Assembly: GCF_000265075.1 (NCBI RefSeq)
Contig: NZ_AJYA01000003.1
Span: 1 to 43,574 of the forward strand
DNA: 43,574 nt
From: Nitritalea halalkaliphila LW7
GTDB taxonomy: Bacteria; Bacteroidota; Bacteroidia; Cytophagales; Cyclobacteriaceae
Direction of reading: 5' to 3'
A program made the translations under genes and the position numbers. Below, one piece after another: positions 16,597 to 24,620 of the stretch. Each line of letters begins with the position of its first letter. Position 1 is the first letter of the stretch. The notes below the pieces were generated by a model. That model did no database searches. It saw only the letters and a list, made by a program, of their open reading frames with translations, and was not told the origin of the DNA.

Positions 16597-19299
16597 ATGA
16601 GATATATGTTGACACTCCTGCTCCTTTGGGTTTGGCAGGGCGCTATCGCGCAAAGGGTCCCCAGCCCGGAAGCCCATTTCGGTGCTCCTATCGGAACGGA
16701 CTACACCTTAGTGACCTATACCGCTACCGAGGCCTACTTTCAGGCGGTGGCCGCAGCCTCCGAGCGGGTGACGCTCCTGGACATTGGGCCGACGGAGGAG
16801 GGCCGACGCATGCCGCTGATGGTGGTGACCAGCCCGAAGAATCAACAAAATATCGCACGCTATAAAGAAATCTCTCAGCTCCTCGGCCGTGCGGAGATGG
16901 ACGAACAGGCCGCTCGTGCACTCGTGAAGGAGGGCAAGCCGGTCGTCTGGATCGATGGGGGCTTGCACTCGACCGAAACGGTGGCCAGCCATCAGCTTAT
17001 CGAGACCCTATATCAGCTGGCGAGCCGCGAAGATGAGGAGACACTCCAGCTGCTCGACGATCTGATCATCCTTTTAGTACACACGAATCCGGATGGACAA
17101 GAAATCGTCACCGACTGGTACATGATGCCCGAAGACGTAACCAAGCGTAATATGCGTACGCCATACATGTACCAAAAGTATGTGGGCCACGATAACAACC
17201 GCGATTTTTTCATGAACAATATGAAGGAGTCGACCAATATTTCCCTGCAGCAGTACGTAGAATGGTTGCCGCAGATCATCTATAACCATCACCAGACCTC
17301 GCCGGCGGGGACAGTAGTGGCGGGACCTCCGTATCGGGATCCCTTTAACCATGTGTTCGACCCGCTGATTATGACCAGCTTAGACGGGGTCGGGGCAGCC
17401 ATGATTAACCGTCTACATGTAGAGGATAAGCCGGGGTACACCCGTTTAAGCGGGTCCGTATTTTCCTCTTGGTGGAATGGCGGGCTGCGCACCACGCCTT
17501 ACTTTCATAACATGATCGGGATTTTAACGGAGACCACGGGTGGGCCGACGCCTTCGGAGATTCCTGTGGTGCCGGACCGTTTGATTCCCACGCATGCCAC
17601 ACCCTATCCTGTGGAGCCGCAGCCTTGGAACTTCCGACGCTCCATCGATTATTCTGTATCCATGAACTATGCGGTGCTGGACTATGCGCGCCGAAATGCA
17701 GATGCGCTTTTGTTTAACTTTTACAAGATGGGTCGTAATGCTATCGACAGAGGAAATAAGGACCACTGGACGAAATATCCGAAGCGGGCAGCTGCTGTAG
17801 AGGAGGCTTACCGGGAGGGGCGCGCTGCCGCGCAAAGTGGTGGCGGTAACACCTTCCGCAGGGGAATCGATAAGGGCTACTTCGCGTCTGTTTTTCAGGA
17901 TCCGGAGCTTCGTGATCCGCGGGCCTATATTTTATCCGCCGATCAGACGGACTTTCCACGTGCCACAGCCTTTATCAATGCACTGCTAAAAAGTGGGGTG
18001 CTCGTGCACCGCGCCACGGCAGATTTTCAGGCAGGAGGCAAGCAGTATCCGAAAGGCTCTTTTATCGTGAAGACGGCGCAGGCCTTTCGTCCGCATGTAC
18101 TCGATATGTTCGAGCCGCAGGATCACCCAAATGATTTTCAGTATCCGGGAGGCCCTCCTGTTCGCCCCTATGATGCGGCGGGATGGACCCTTGCCTTTCA
18201 GATGGGCGTGGAATTCGATCGTTTCTTAGAAGGGGTAGAGGGTCCTTTCGAGGCGATTCCTTATGGCGAGCTTCAGAACCCGCTACAGACTGCTGTAGCC
18301 AGTAATGCTTCCGGCTATCTCATCGATGGCCGCCAAAACGATGCCTTTAAAGCAGTAAACCAGTTGATGGCCAAAGGCATGCGTGTACAGCGTATACAGG
18401 AGCCGAGCGGGGAGCTCCCTGCTGGCAGCTTCTTCGTCACCGGCAAGGGTCAGGACATTGCCGCTCTCACCAGTACCATGGGACTCCGCGTGCAGACCGG
18501 CCGTGCGCCTGCAGGAGCCAGCAGTGTGAAAAAGGCACGTATCGGGCTATTTGATTACTATGGCGGCTCCATGCCGAGTGGCTGGGTACGCTGGCTGCTG
18601 GAGCAGTATGCCTTTGATTTTGAGGTTGTTTACCCGCAGGATATCGATGCGGGCAATTTGAATAAACGCTTCGATGTCTTGTTGTTCATCGGTCCGGGCA
18701 TGCCGGCCGTAGGCCAAAGCACAGGCAGTGGGGCGCAGTTAAACCCTGCTGACCTTCCGGCGGAGTACCGCAAATTAGTAGGCGCCCTCACCGTGGAGCG
18801 TTCTGTTCCCGCGCTCAAGCAGTTTATGGAGAGTGGGGGCAAGGTAGTCACTGTGGGTGCGGCCTCTAGTTTGGCCATGCACTTAGGACTTCCGGTGGAG
18901 GATGCCCTGGTGGAGGTATTGCCTGATGGATCGAAGCGTACGCTCCCGGGTGACAAGTACTATATCCCGGGCAGTATTTTGCGTGCAGAGTTGGATGAGC
19001 GCCATCCTGCTAACTGGGGTATGGGAGCTACGGCTCAGGTGGTGGTCAACCGCAGTCCGGTATTCCGCTTAACTCCGGAGGCGCAAGTGCAGGGCCTTCA
19101 GCCGCTGGCCTGGTTTGGCGAGACATCGCCTTTGATAAGCGGCTGGGCTTGGGGAGAGGGCTACATACGAAATGGTGTGGCGGCTTTTCATGCGCCTGTC
19201 GGCAAAGGGGATTTAGTGGTCTATGGCCCGGAGATTACCTTCCGTGCGCAGGCGCACAATACCTTCAAGATGCTGTTTAATCATCTGTACACGAAGTAA
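16597..19299 (+). CDS. Secreted M14-family zinc carboxypeptidase-like protein
   Basis: A 900-residue protein starting with a signal peptide (MRYMLTLLLLWVWQGAIAQ), so it acts outside the cytoplasm. The M14 peptidase domain covers about residues 40-370. Zinc ligands H and E stand in GGLHSTETVASHQ; HTNPDG carries the usual substrate-binding NPDG, and IIYNHHQTSPAG supplies the third ligand histidine. The rest, about residues 400-900, has no recognisable domain at the start and a glutamine-amidotransferase-like stretch around GLFDYYGGSMPSGW to GAASSLAMHLG. There is no T9SS sorting tail. It is a monocistronic gene with its own terminator. The substrate is probably peptides, but this is inference from the family. 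Confidence 0.85.
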   Translation: MRYMLTLLLLWVWQGAIAQRVPSPEAHFGAPIGTDYTLVTYTATEAYFQAVAAASERVTLLDIGPTEEGRRMPLMVVTSPKNQQNIARYKEISQLLGRAEMDEQAARALVKEGKPVVWIDGGLHSTETVASHQLIETLYQLASREDEETLQLLDDLIILLVHTNPDGQEIVTDWYMMPEDVTKRNMRTPYMYQKYVGHDNNRDFFMNNMKESTNISLQQYVEWLPQIIYNHHQTSPAGTVVAGPPYRDPFNHVFDPLIMTSLDGVGAAMINRLHVEDKPGYTRLSGSVFSSWWNGGLRTTPYFHNMIGILTETTGGPTPSEIPVVPDRLIPTHATPYPVEPQPWNFRRSIDYSVSMNYAVLDYARRNADALLFNFYKMGRNAIDRGNKDHWTKYPKRAAAVEEAYREGRAAAQSGGGNTFRRGIDKGYFASVFQDPELRDPRAYILSADQTDFPRATAFINALLKSGVLVHRATADFQAGGKQYPKGSFIVKTAQAFRPHVLDMFEPQDHPNDFQYPGGPPVRPYDAAGWTLAFQMGVEFDRFLEGVEGPFEAIPYGELQNPLQTAVASNASGYLIDGRQNDAFKAVNQLMAKGMRVQRIQEPSGELPAGSFFVTGKGQDIAALTSTMGLRVQTGRAPAGASSVKKARIGLFDYYGGSMPSGWVRWLLEQYAFDFEVVYPQDIDAGNLNKRFDVLLFIGPGMPAVGQSTGSGAQLNPADLPAEYRKLVGALTVERSVPALKQFMESGGKVVTVGAASSLAMHLGLPVEDALVEVLPDGSKRTLPGDKYYIPGSILRAELDERHPANWGMGATAQVVVNRSPVFRLTPEAQVQGLQPLAWFGETSPLISGWAWGEGYIRNGVAAFHAPVGKGDLVVYGPEITFRAQAHNTFKMLFNHLYTK

Positions 19300-19389
19300 A
19301 AATAGTTTGATGAGGAATGCCTTAGGACGGTACTCTGCTTAGGGTTTCCTTGTGCTGTGGACGCTCACGGGAGGTAGTATTATTTGTGT

Positions 19390-19440
19390 AAATCGCTTAT
19401 GTGCCACGCTAAGTGTGGTGCATAAGCGATTTATTTTATT
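19390..19440 (+). terminator. Terminator of the M14 peptidase gene
   Basis: A 12-bp perfect stem AAATCGCTTATG/CATAAGCGATTT (19390-19401 with 19421-19432), extended inside by CCAC/GTGG, is followed by ATTTTATT. It lies about 90 nt after the stop codon. Confidence 0.8.
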
Positions 19441-19737
19441 GGGGTTTTGTAAGGTGGAGCTGGTGTTTTTTAGGGGAAGGATTATTTTTTTAGCATGTTG
19501 AGCGCTCCATTGAGGAAGCGTTATCACGGTATTTTTTTACCGCTCTGCGCTATTCGTTTTCAGGCTACATGACGAGAGTTTTGAAACTTAGGCGTATATT
19601 TACTAAGAAAATATGCTAAAAAAAGGCGATCTTAGGCTTTAGTATCGGGGCTGGGTATCCGAAGTGTCCGAGCAAAAAGGTACGATTGATGTTTTTGAAC
19701 GGACTGATATTTATTTTTAAACATAGAAGAAGGAACT
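19441..19737. other. Gap before the PIN cassette
   Basis: No gene is seen. From about 19560 the sequence becomes AT-rich, which probably marks the left side of the transferred PIN cassette. A good ribosome binding site, AGAAGGA, lies at about 19728-19734 just before the first gene. I found no inverted or target-site repeats that would define an element end. Confidence 0.4.
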
Positions 19738-20661
19738 ATGAAATATAAACTTAAAATTGAGCACGCTCAAGATAAAAGTGGCAGTATTGATCTCCAGAGA
19801 TTGGTTACCATCGCTGAAAGTCTAAGGAAAATTTCAGAAGGGGCACTTCAATTAAGGTTAAAAGGACTCAGTAAAGCTAAAAAGACCATAAAGCTGAACG
19901 AAGCCTTGAAGGTTTCCTTGACAGGAATCCAAGAAGGAAGTACTATTCTATGTTTAGAATCAGAGAAGTTTGAGAAAACCCTACCAGGTTATCAAACAGA
20001 TTTTTTTATGCTAGAACATCAGCAAGAATTACCTCAAAAAACTCCAATTACCTTGTTTGTTGAATCTTTTGAAGAGGCTTTGACTAATGCTGAAGAAAGT
20101 GAATTATTGGACAAACCCTTACTCAAGGAATTATTCAAATTCAAAAAATCTTTCTTAAAAGATGATGAAGTGTTCTCCATTCAAAATGAAGGATCATTTC
20201 AAAATCTGACCTTAAAAAAATCTGATTTCAGAAAAATTCAAATAGCTGAGGAAGAAATACCACAGCCTGAATCAGCCGTGATCAATGGTATTATTGAAGA
20301 ATTAACTTACAGCAAACTAAAAGTAAAGATTCAAACGAATGAAGGCATTGTGGAGGGATTCCTTTCCGAGTCTGTAAATCCTGAAGAAATAAAAACCTGG
20401 TGGGGCAAGGAAGCAACCATTACTGGAACTTTACATTACAAAAGCGGGAAGAGAACTGTCTTTGAAATTGAAAGAATTTTTGAATCGCAACCTGGTGATG
20501 AATTCTTTTCAAAAAAACAAAGACACGAAAGTTTGGAAGAACAAATCCAAAGACAATTACAAGAAGGTAAGCAAAACAACCCTTTGCGTATGCTTGTAGG
20601 AACCTGGCCTGGTGAAGAGACGGACGAAGAATTTGAGGCAATGCTAAATAATCTGGATTAG
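19738..20661 (+). CDS. Long antitoxin-like partner of the PIN protein
   Basis: A 307-residue protein without a standard DNA-binding antitoxin fold. Three parts can be seen. Residues 1-85 (SIDLQRLVTIAESLRKISEG, then LTGIQEGSTILCLE) form an alpha/beta block. Residues about 178-245 (VINGIIEELTYSKLKVKIQT, then GKEATITGTLHYKSGKR) look like a small beta-barrel. The C-terminal tail, MLVGTWPGEETDEEFEAML, resembles the short W-P-G-(D/E)-E-x-x-(E/D)-E tails of some antitoxins that bind PIN toxins. The stop codon overlaps the GTG of the PIN gene by one base, so translation is likely coupled. The cassette is AT-rich compared with its neighbours. Role as antitoxin is inferred from tail and position. Confidence 0.6.
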   Translation: MKYKLKIEHAQDKSGSIDLQRLVTIAESLRKISEGALQLRLKGLSKAKKTIKLNEALKVSLTGIQEGSTILCLESEKFEKTLPGYQTDFFMLEHQQELPQKTPITLFVESFEEALTNAEESELLDKPLLKELFKFKKSFLKDDEVFSIQNEGSFQNLTLKKSDFRKIQIAEEEIPQPESAVINGIIEELTYSKLKVKIQTNEGIVEGFLSESVNPEEIKTWWGKEATITGTLHYKSGKRTVFEIERIFESQPGDEFFSKKQRHESLEEQIQRQLQEGKQNNPLRMLVGTWPGEETDEEFEAMLNNLD

Positions 20662-21107
20662 TGAAGAGGGTATTGTTAGACACATCTGTTATTCTTCATT
20701 ATATGCGAGATGATGAACTTTCCAGAAACTTAGAAGCAACTTATCATCTAGTCAGTGATCCAAGCAAAATTATTTTATTAACAGCTATTTCTATTGGTGA
20801 AATAGAAGGCTTTTTCTTAAGGAAGAGCTACGGTGTAAAGCAAACTGAAAGATGGAGAAAGCTCGTTGAAAAATCCATTATTTTAAATATTGATGGAAAA
20901 GATAATAAGCTGATGAAAGCTTACGCCGAAATTCAGGCTTTTTGTCAGAGCAACCACCCAGCTTTAAAGCCAGGTAAATCTAAAACGATAGAGCAAAATG
21001 ATATGTGGATTGCAGCTATTGCCCATGTGACCCAAGCCACTTTGTTTTCGAAGGACTCTGATTTTGAACATTTAAATGGTGTATTTGTAGACTTAGTAAG
21101 AGTATAG
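20661..21107 (+). CDS. PIN-domain ribonuclease toxin (VapC-like)
   Basis: A 148-residue PIN-domain protein that starts with GTG at 20661, overlapping the last base of the gene before it. The four acidic positions of PIN nucleases are visible: D7 in LLDTSVI, E47 in IGEIEG, D114 in QNDMWIAAIA, and D132/D134 in FSKDSDFEHL. Such proteins cut tRNA, rRNA or mRNA with magnesium and act as toxins when free of their antitoxin. All catalytic residues are present, so it should be active. The target RNA cannot be read from the sequence. Confidence 0.85.
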   Translation: MKRVLLDTSVILHYMRDDELSRNLEATYHLVSDPSKIILLTAISIGEIEGFFLRKSYGVKQTERWRKLVEKSIILNIDGKDNKLMKAYAEIQAFCQSNHPALKPGKSKTIEQNDMWIAAIAHVTQATLFSKDSDFEHLNGVFVDLVRV

Positions 21108-21186
21108 AAAAAATGAGGGAGCTAAAACAAGGTTAGATTGAAGATATTGGATCATAAAAAGATACTCATTCGTAACCCTGAATTTT

Positions 21187-21277
21187 AAAGAGTAGTTCAA
21201 CCATTAATAATCTCTTTTAGTTACTTTCTTTTAACTGGCTACGTACAGAGGCCAATTTAAATACAAAGAGTAGTTCA
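21187..21277 (+). repeat. 13-base direct repeat after the PIN cassette
   Basis: AAAGAGTAGTTCA occurs at 21187-21199 and again at 21265-21277, in the 184-base gap after the PIN gene. It may be a remnant of the insertion boundary or chance. I found no third copy on the left side of the cassette. Confidence 0.5.
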
Positions 21278-21291
21278 TCGAAGCGGAAGAT

Positions 21292-21630
21292 ATGATTCAT
21301 TACCACAAAAAAGTTTTCAGGCCTGTCCAAAATTCGGAAAATGGAGAAACAAATGAGCAGACGCTCTTTTATTATGAGCAGGAGGGGAATATACTTACGG
21401 CTAGTTATGCTGGCGGAGCTATCGTTAAGGGTCAGTTGATCGGTTTAGTGGATACAGACGGTACAATAGAGATGCGTTACCAGCAGATAAATCAGAGTGG
21501 TCAACTGATGACGGGCAAATGTGTTTCCAAGCCAGAAATTCTTAAAAATGGGAAAATCCGTTTACACGAAGATTGGGAGTGGACATCGGGAGACCATTCT
21601 AAGGGGCAGTCTATAATCGAAGAAGTGTAA
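21292..21630 (+). CDS. Small conserved protein, 'N-acetylglutamate synthase-like' family
   Basis: A 112-residue protein starting at an ATG, with NSENGETNEQTLFYYEQEGN, GGAIVKGQLIGLVD, MRYQQIN and KIRLHEDWEWTSGD. This matches a small beta-rich family found in Bacteroidota and Bacillota that databases often label N-acetylglutamate synthase. I see no GNAT acetyltransferase motif, so that label is doubtful and the function is unknown. It ends 7 nt before the next start and is likely co-transcribed with the broken monooxygenase gene. Confidence 0.75.
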   Translation: MIHYHKKVFRPVQNSENGETNEQTLFYYEQEGNILTASYAGGAIVKGQLIGLVDTDGTIEMRYQQINQSGQLMTGKCVSKPEILKNGKIRLHEDWEWTSGDHSKGQSIIEEV

Positions 21631-21637
21631 ATTGGGT

Positions 21638-21973
21638 ATGCTTGCGAAAACACCAAAACCACCTTATTACGCGGTGATTTTCACCTCTGTTTTAGAGGAA
21701 CATCGTGAAGGCTATGCTGAAATGGCAGAATTAATGCTTGCTTTAGCCCAGGAGCAACAGGGTTTTCTCGGTCTGGAAAGTGCCTGAGGAGCTCTGGGGA
21801 TAACTGTTTCGTACTGGGCCGATTTAGCCTCTATAAAGCAATGGAAGCTAAATTATGAACACCAACTTGCGCAAAAAAAGGGGCGTTCGGACTGGTATAG
21901 CTACTATAAAGTAAGGATTTCGCTGGTAGAACGCGAGTACGAATTTGTAAAGAATCCAGATGCTATAGGCTAG
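21638..21973 (+). pseudogene. Antibiotic-biosynthesis-monooxygenase-like protein, in-frame stop
   Basis: A 111-codon frame from ATG 21638 to TAG 21973, broken by one in-frame TGA at 21785-21787. The translation is typical of the ABM-fold family: YYAVIFTSVLEEHREGY, MLALAQEQQGFLGLESA, stop, then GITVSYWADLASIKQWK and WYSYYKVRISLVEREYEF. At the stop, homologues I recall have ESAR, so CGA (Arg) to TGA is a one-base change. Reading is otherwise open to the end, which points to a recent mutation or a base-call error. These dimeric proteins often act on small aromatic or heme-like substrates. Confidence 0.75.
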
Positions 21974-22017
21974 AAGCGCATTGTTTCTTTTTCTTTTTAA
22001 GGACTAAGAATACCTCT

Positions 22018-22608
22018 TTAATAAAGTACTTCATTCAGTGTTAAAATGGAGAGGTTAAACAGTCCGTGCGTTAAAATCGCGTAGCCGAAGCCGTAACGGA
22101 CGCGAACATATGAAAAAACAAGCGCTGCGGGAAACAAACAGATCACGAGGATCAAGCTTGCCAAGCCAAGGGATACATCGCCCACATTAGGAATATGGAC
22201 AAGGCAAAAGAGTAAGGCGCTACTCAAAACAAAGAACCGAAAAGCAGTTGTCGACTCTTTCTTATGCCTCCCGAAGTGCATTAGAAATCCAATAAATAAG
22301 ACGAGAAAAAAACTACCCAGATAAAGGTCTATCCCACCCACAAAGAGGAGTGCTACGCCAATATGAGTGATATACTTGTAGCTATTATTTCTTTCTAAGG
22401 CATAACGAAAAACGCTTTCTTCCATAATGGGTGCAAAAAGCAGAGCAAAAAGCAAAGAAAGCCAGTCCAATTCCAATAGAGATTGCTGATATCCATCTAC
22501 TCCCAGTGCAGCGGCCAAAGGATCCCCTACGGCATAAATGAAAAAGAAAACTACAAAAACGAAGGTAAAATAAGGATCTTCATTTTGTAAAAAATGGGCT
22601 GATGTGAA
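22018..22608 (-). CDS. CPBP-family intramembrane metalloprotease, start unclear
   Basis: A membrane protein with the three CPBP (CAAX-protease-like) motifs: EExxxR in MEESVFRYAL, FxxxH in LFCLVHI, and HxxxN in THGLFNL. These sit in hydrophobic helices and bind zinc. The frame is open from 22608, and the segment LQNEDPYFTFVFVVFFFIYA before the first TTG (22518) looks like a true first membrane helix, so a start at 22518 would cut it. No ATG, GTG or TTG lies upstream of this helix in frame; the start may be hidden by an indel. Substrate unknown; relatives act in prenyl-protein processing, bacteriocin immunity or anti-sigma cleavage. Confidence 0.7.
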   Translation of the reverse strand, partial: FTSAHFLQNEDPYFTFVFVVFFFIYAVGDPLAAALGVDGYQQSLLELDWLSLLFALLFAPIMEESVFRYALERNNSYKYITHIGVALLFVGGIDLYLGSFFLVLFIGFLMHFGRHKKESTTAFRFFVLSSALLFCLVHIPNVGDVSLGLASLILVICLFPAALVFSYVRVRYGFGYAILTHGLFNLSILTLNEVLY

Positions 22609-22622
22609 CTAGCACATCAGCC
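22597..22622 (-). terminator. Terminator after the cyclophilin gene
   Basis: A perfect 10-bp stem GGCTGATGTG/CACATCAGCC (22597-22606 with 22613-22622) and a 6-base loop is followed on the minus strand by CATTTTTTAC. It lies about 160 nt after the stop of the cyclophilin gene and immediately before the CPBP gene. Confidence 0.75.
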
Positions 22623-22783
22623 ATATGAGATAACTTATTTGCAGGCTCCAGCCGCCCCCCTAATCGGCTCGATAGTTTAGCTAGTAGTACCATGTGTGCC
22701 GATCAAGCATACCGTAAAGAAAGGCTGGTTCCGTCTGAGATAGGGGACGGAAGAAAAAAAATCACCGCAGGGCTTGCCGCTGT

Positions 22784-23443
22784 TCATTCCCCTTTTTCCA
22801 AATAGGTTTGTAGTTCCGCTTCTGAGAGGTAGAGGATGCGGACATTCAGGGTAATGGGCTTTAGAGGTTCATCCTGCGCATCTCTTTCCACGGCCACCAT
22901 TTGGTCCACGACCTCCATTCCTTTTAACACATGCCCGAAGACTGTGTAGTCACCATCCAGCCGATGCAGGCCATCCTCAGCTTGCACGATGTAAAACTGG
23001 CAGCGCGCAGAGCGCTTTGCGGGATTACCATCCCGCCCCGCCCCTAAAGCGCCGCGAACGTGCCCGATTCCCTTTTTTATTTCGGGGTCCAAGAGGTATT
23101 CGGGGTCATTAAACCCTTGCGGTGTGTCGGGACAGCCGGCCTGTGCGACGAAATTCGGGATGACGCGGTTAAAGCTCAGGCTATCCCAGTAGCCGGCGCT
23201 GGCTAAAGCGATGAAGCTGGCCTTATGCTGGGGCGTCTCGTCGTATAAGGTGAGCAACAGGGTGCCCAGCGGCGTGCTGATTTCGGCGTAAGCATCTTTC
23301 TTTTTATCCTGTGCCCAACTAGAAAAAGGGACTACACAGAGGAAAAGAAGGCCGAGAAGAAAAGCAATAAAAAGGCGTTTAGAAAAAGGGGCGGGAAGGA
23401 GTATGTAAAATGAATTCATAGCGACCAAGGTACTGAAATTCAT
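22784..23443 (-). CDS. Exported cyclophilin-type peptidyl-prolyl isomerase
   Basis: It catalyses cis-trans isomerisation of proline bonds and helps exported proteins fold. Start could be 23443 or the ATG at 23419; the latter gives a compact signal peptide ending FSSWAQ. The cyclophilin domain shows FNRVIPNFVAQAG (catalytic arginine in FxRxI), ALGAGRDGNP, ARCQFYIV and YTVFGHVLKGMEVVD. A short acidic C-terminal extension follows. It is divergent from arginase. Bacteroidota usually carry several such periplasmic or lipid-anchored isomerases. Confidence 0.92.
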   Translation of the reverse strand: MNFSTLVAMNSFYILLPAPFSKRLFIAFLLGLLFLCVVPFSSWAQDKKKDAYAEISTPLGTLLLTLYDETPQHKASFIALASAGYWDSLSFNRVIPNFVAQAGCPDTPQGFNDPEYLLDPEIKKGIGHVRGALGAGRDGNPAKRSARCQFYIVQAEDGLHRLDGDYTVFGHVLKGMEVVDQMVAVERDAQDEPLKPITLNVRILYLSEAELQTYLEKGE

Positions 23444-23594
23444 GCACGAATAAAAGCCATACAGCGCCTTGATTTTACCGTTCGTACGCTTTCTGTGTGC
23501 GCTACTGGCCTATTGTGTCGGGTAAAGTGCTGTGGCTGGACAGAAAATTAGAAGGAATGAAACGCTTTTTTTCGGGTATAGCGAAACTTTATAG

Positions 23595-23602
23595 TATTTT
23601 TG
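23595..23602 (+). promoter_or_regulatory. Possible -7 promoter box for arginase
   Basis: TATTTTTG fits TAnnTTTG and lies 53 nt before the arginase ATG. No clear -33 TTG is present at the usual distance. Tentative. Confidence 0.3.
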
Positions 23603-23655
23603 CCCAGCTTTTCTGTAGCTTAAAACAGCTAAAAACCCAAATATTCCAAGGAGTT

Positions 23656-24605
23656 ATGCGAAATATCAATTTAGTAGAGGTGAAGTCAGAGCTTGCGGCC
23701 GGAACCAGAGGTGCCAGCTTGGGCATCGATGCCCTTAAAATCGCTTCTTTAGATAAGGCCTCGAACTTCTTCACGGAATTCGAGCCGATTCATGTGCAAG
23801 ATGCCAATAGTTACCTGTGGAGAGGAAATAACTTTCCACATGCCAAATATATCGACGGGGTGTATGAAGTGCTTAAAAACGTGTATAACACGATAGAGTC
23901 GCTACGCCTCAAAAAGATTTTTCCGATCGTTTTAGCGGGGGATCACTCCACGGCGGCGGGCACCATCATGGGCATCAAGGCAGCCGATCCAGAGAAGCGC
24001 CTCGGGGTCATTTGGATAGATGCGCATGCGGATCTGCATACCCCCTACACCACTCCTTCGGGAAATATGCACGGCATGCCGCTAGCGATGTGCATTCAGA
24101 CCGATAACCTGGAAGCTAAGGTCAATGATCCATCTCCAGAGACGCTGCTCTACTGGGAAAAAATTAAGAAAATAGGGGGAGAAGCCCGAAAATAGCGGCT
24201 CAAGATATCGTGTTTATCTCTGTGCGCGATACCGAGGAGCCAGAGGATTTGCTGATCCAGCAGCATGGCATCCGCAACTTTACCACGGAGGAGGTGCGCG
24301 CTAAAGGGGTGAGCCAAATAGCCGCTGAGGCGCTGGAAACGCTTCGCGACTGTGAGCAGATTTATATTTCCTTCGATGTGGATAGCCTGGACAGTTCCAT
24401 ATCGGTAGGCACAGGCACTCCCGTCCCTAATGGGCTTACCGTGGAGGAGGCTATCGCCCTAAATGCTGCCCTGATCCAAGATAAACGCGTCTGCTGCTGG
24501 GAAATCGTAGAGGTAAATCCCACCTTAGACACTGAAAATACCATGGCTGAACATGCATTCGATGTATTAGAGGCCACCACACAATCGTTAGTTACGCACT
24601 TTTAA
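23656..24605 (+). CDS. Arginase/agmatinase-family ureohydrolase, one frameshift
   Basis: A manganese enzyme that releases urea from arginine or a related guanidino compound. I place the start at ATG 23656, preceded by AAGGAG, rather than at 23497. Metal motifs are GDHST, WIDAHADLHTP and SFDVDSLD, and the late WEIVEVNPTLD with CCWE also fits. The frame breaks at 24189-24192: one more A in CGAAAATAG gives ARKIAAQDIVFISVRD and a 316-residue protein. Agmatinase and formimidoglutamase share these motifs; TPSGNMHGMPLA fits arginase best. It lies 15 nt before argS, both acting on arginine, but no regulation is visible. Confidence 0.85.
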
Positions 24606-24620
24606 ACTTGCACGATACGC

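Noticed and set aside
21785..21787. TGA in the monooxygenase gene read as a recoded codon
   Set aside because: Other genes in the window end with TGA at their family-typical ends, there is no selenocysteine-type stem after this TGA that I can see, and relatives have Arg.
22730..22755. TTCCGTC/GACGGAA hairpin after the cyclophilin gene as terminator
   Set aside because: The T-run lies on the wrong side of the stem for the minus-strand gene, and there is no plus-strand gene before it.
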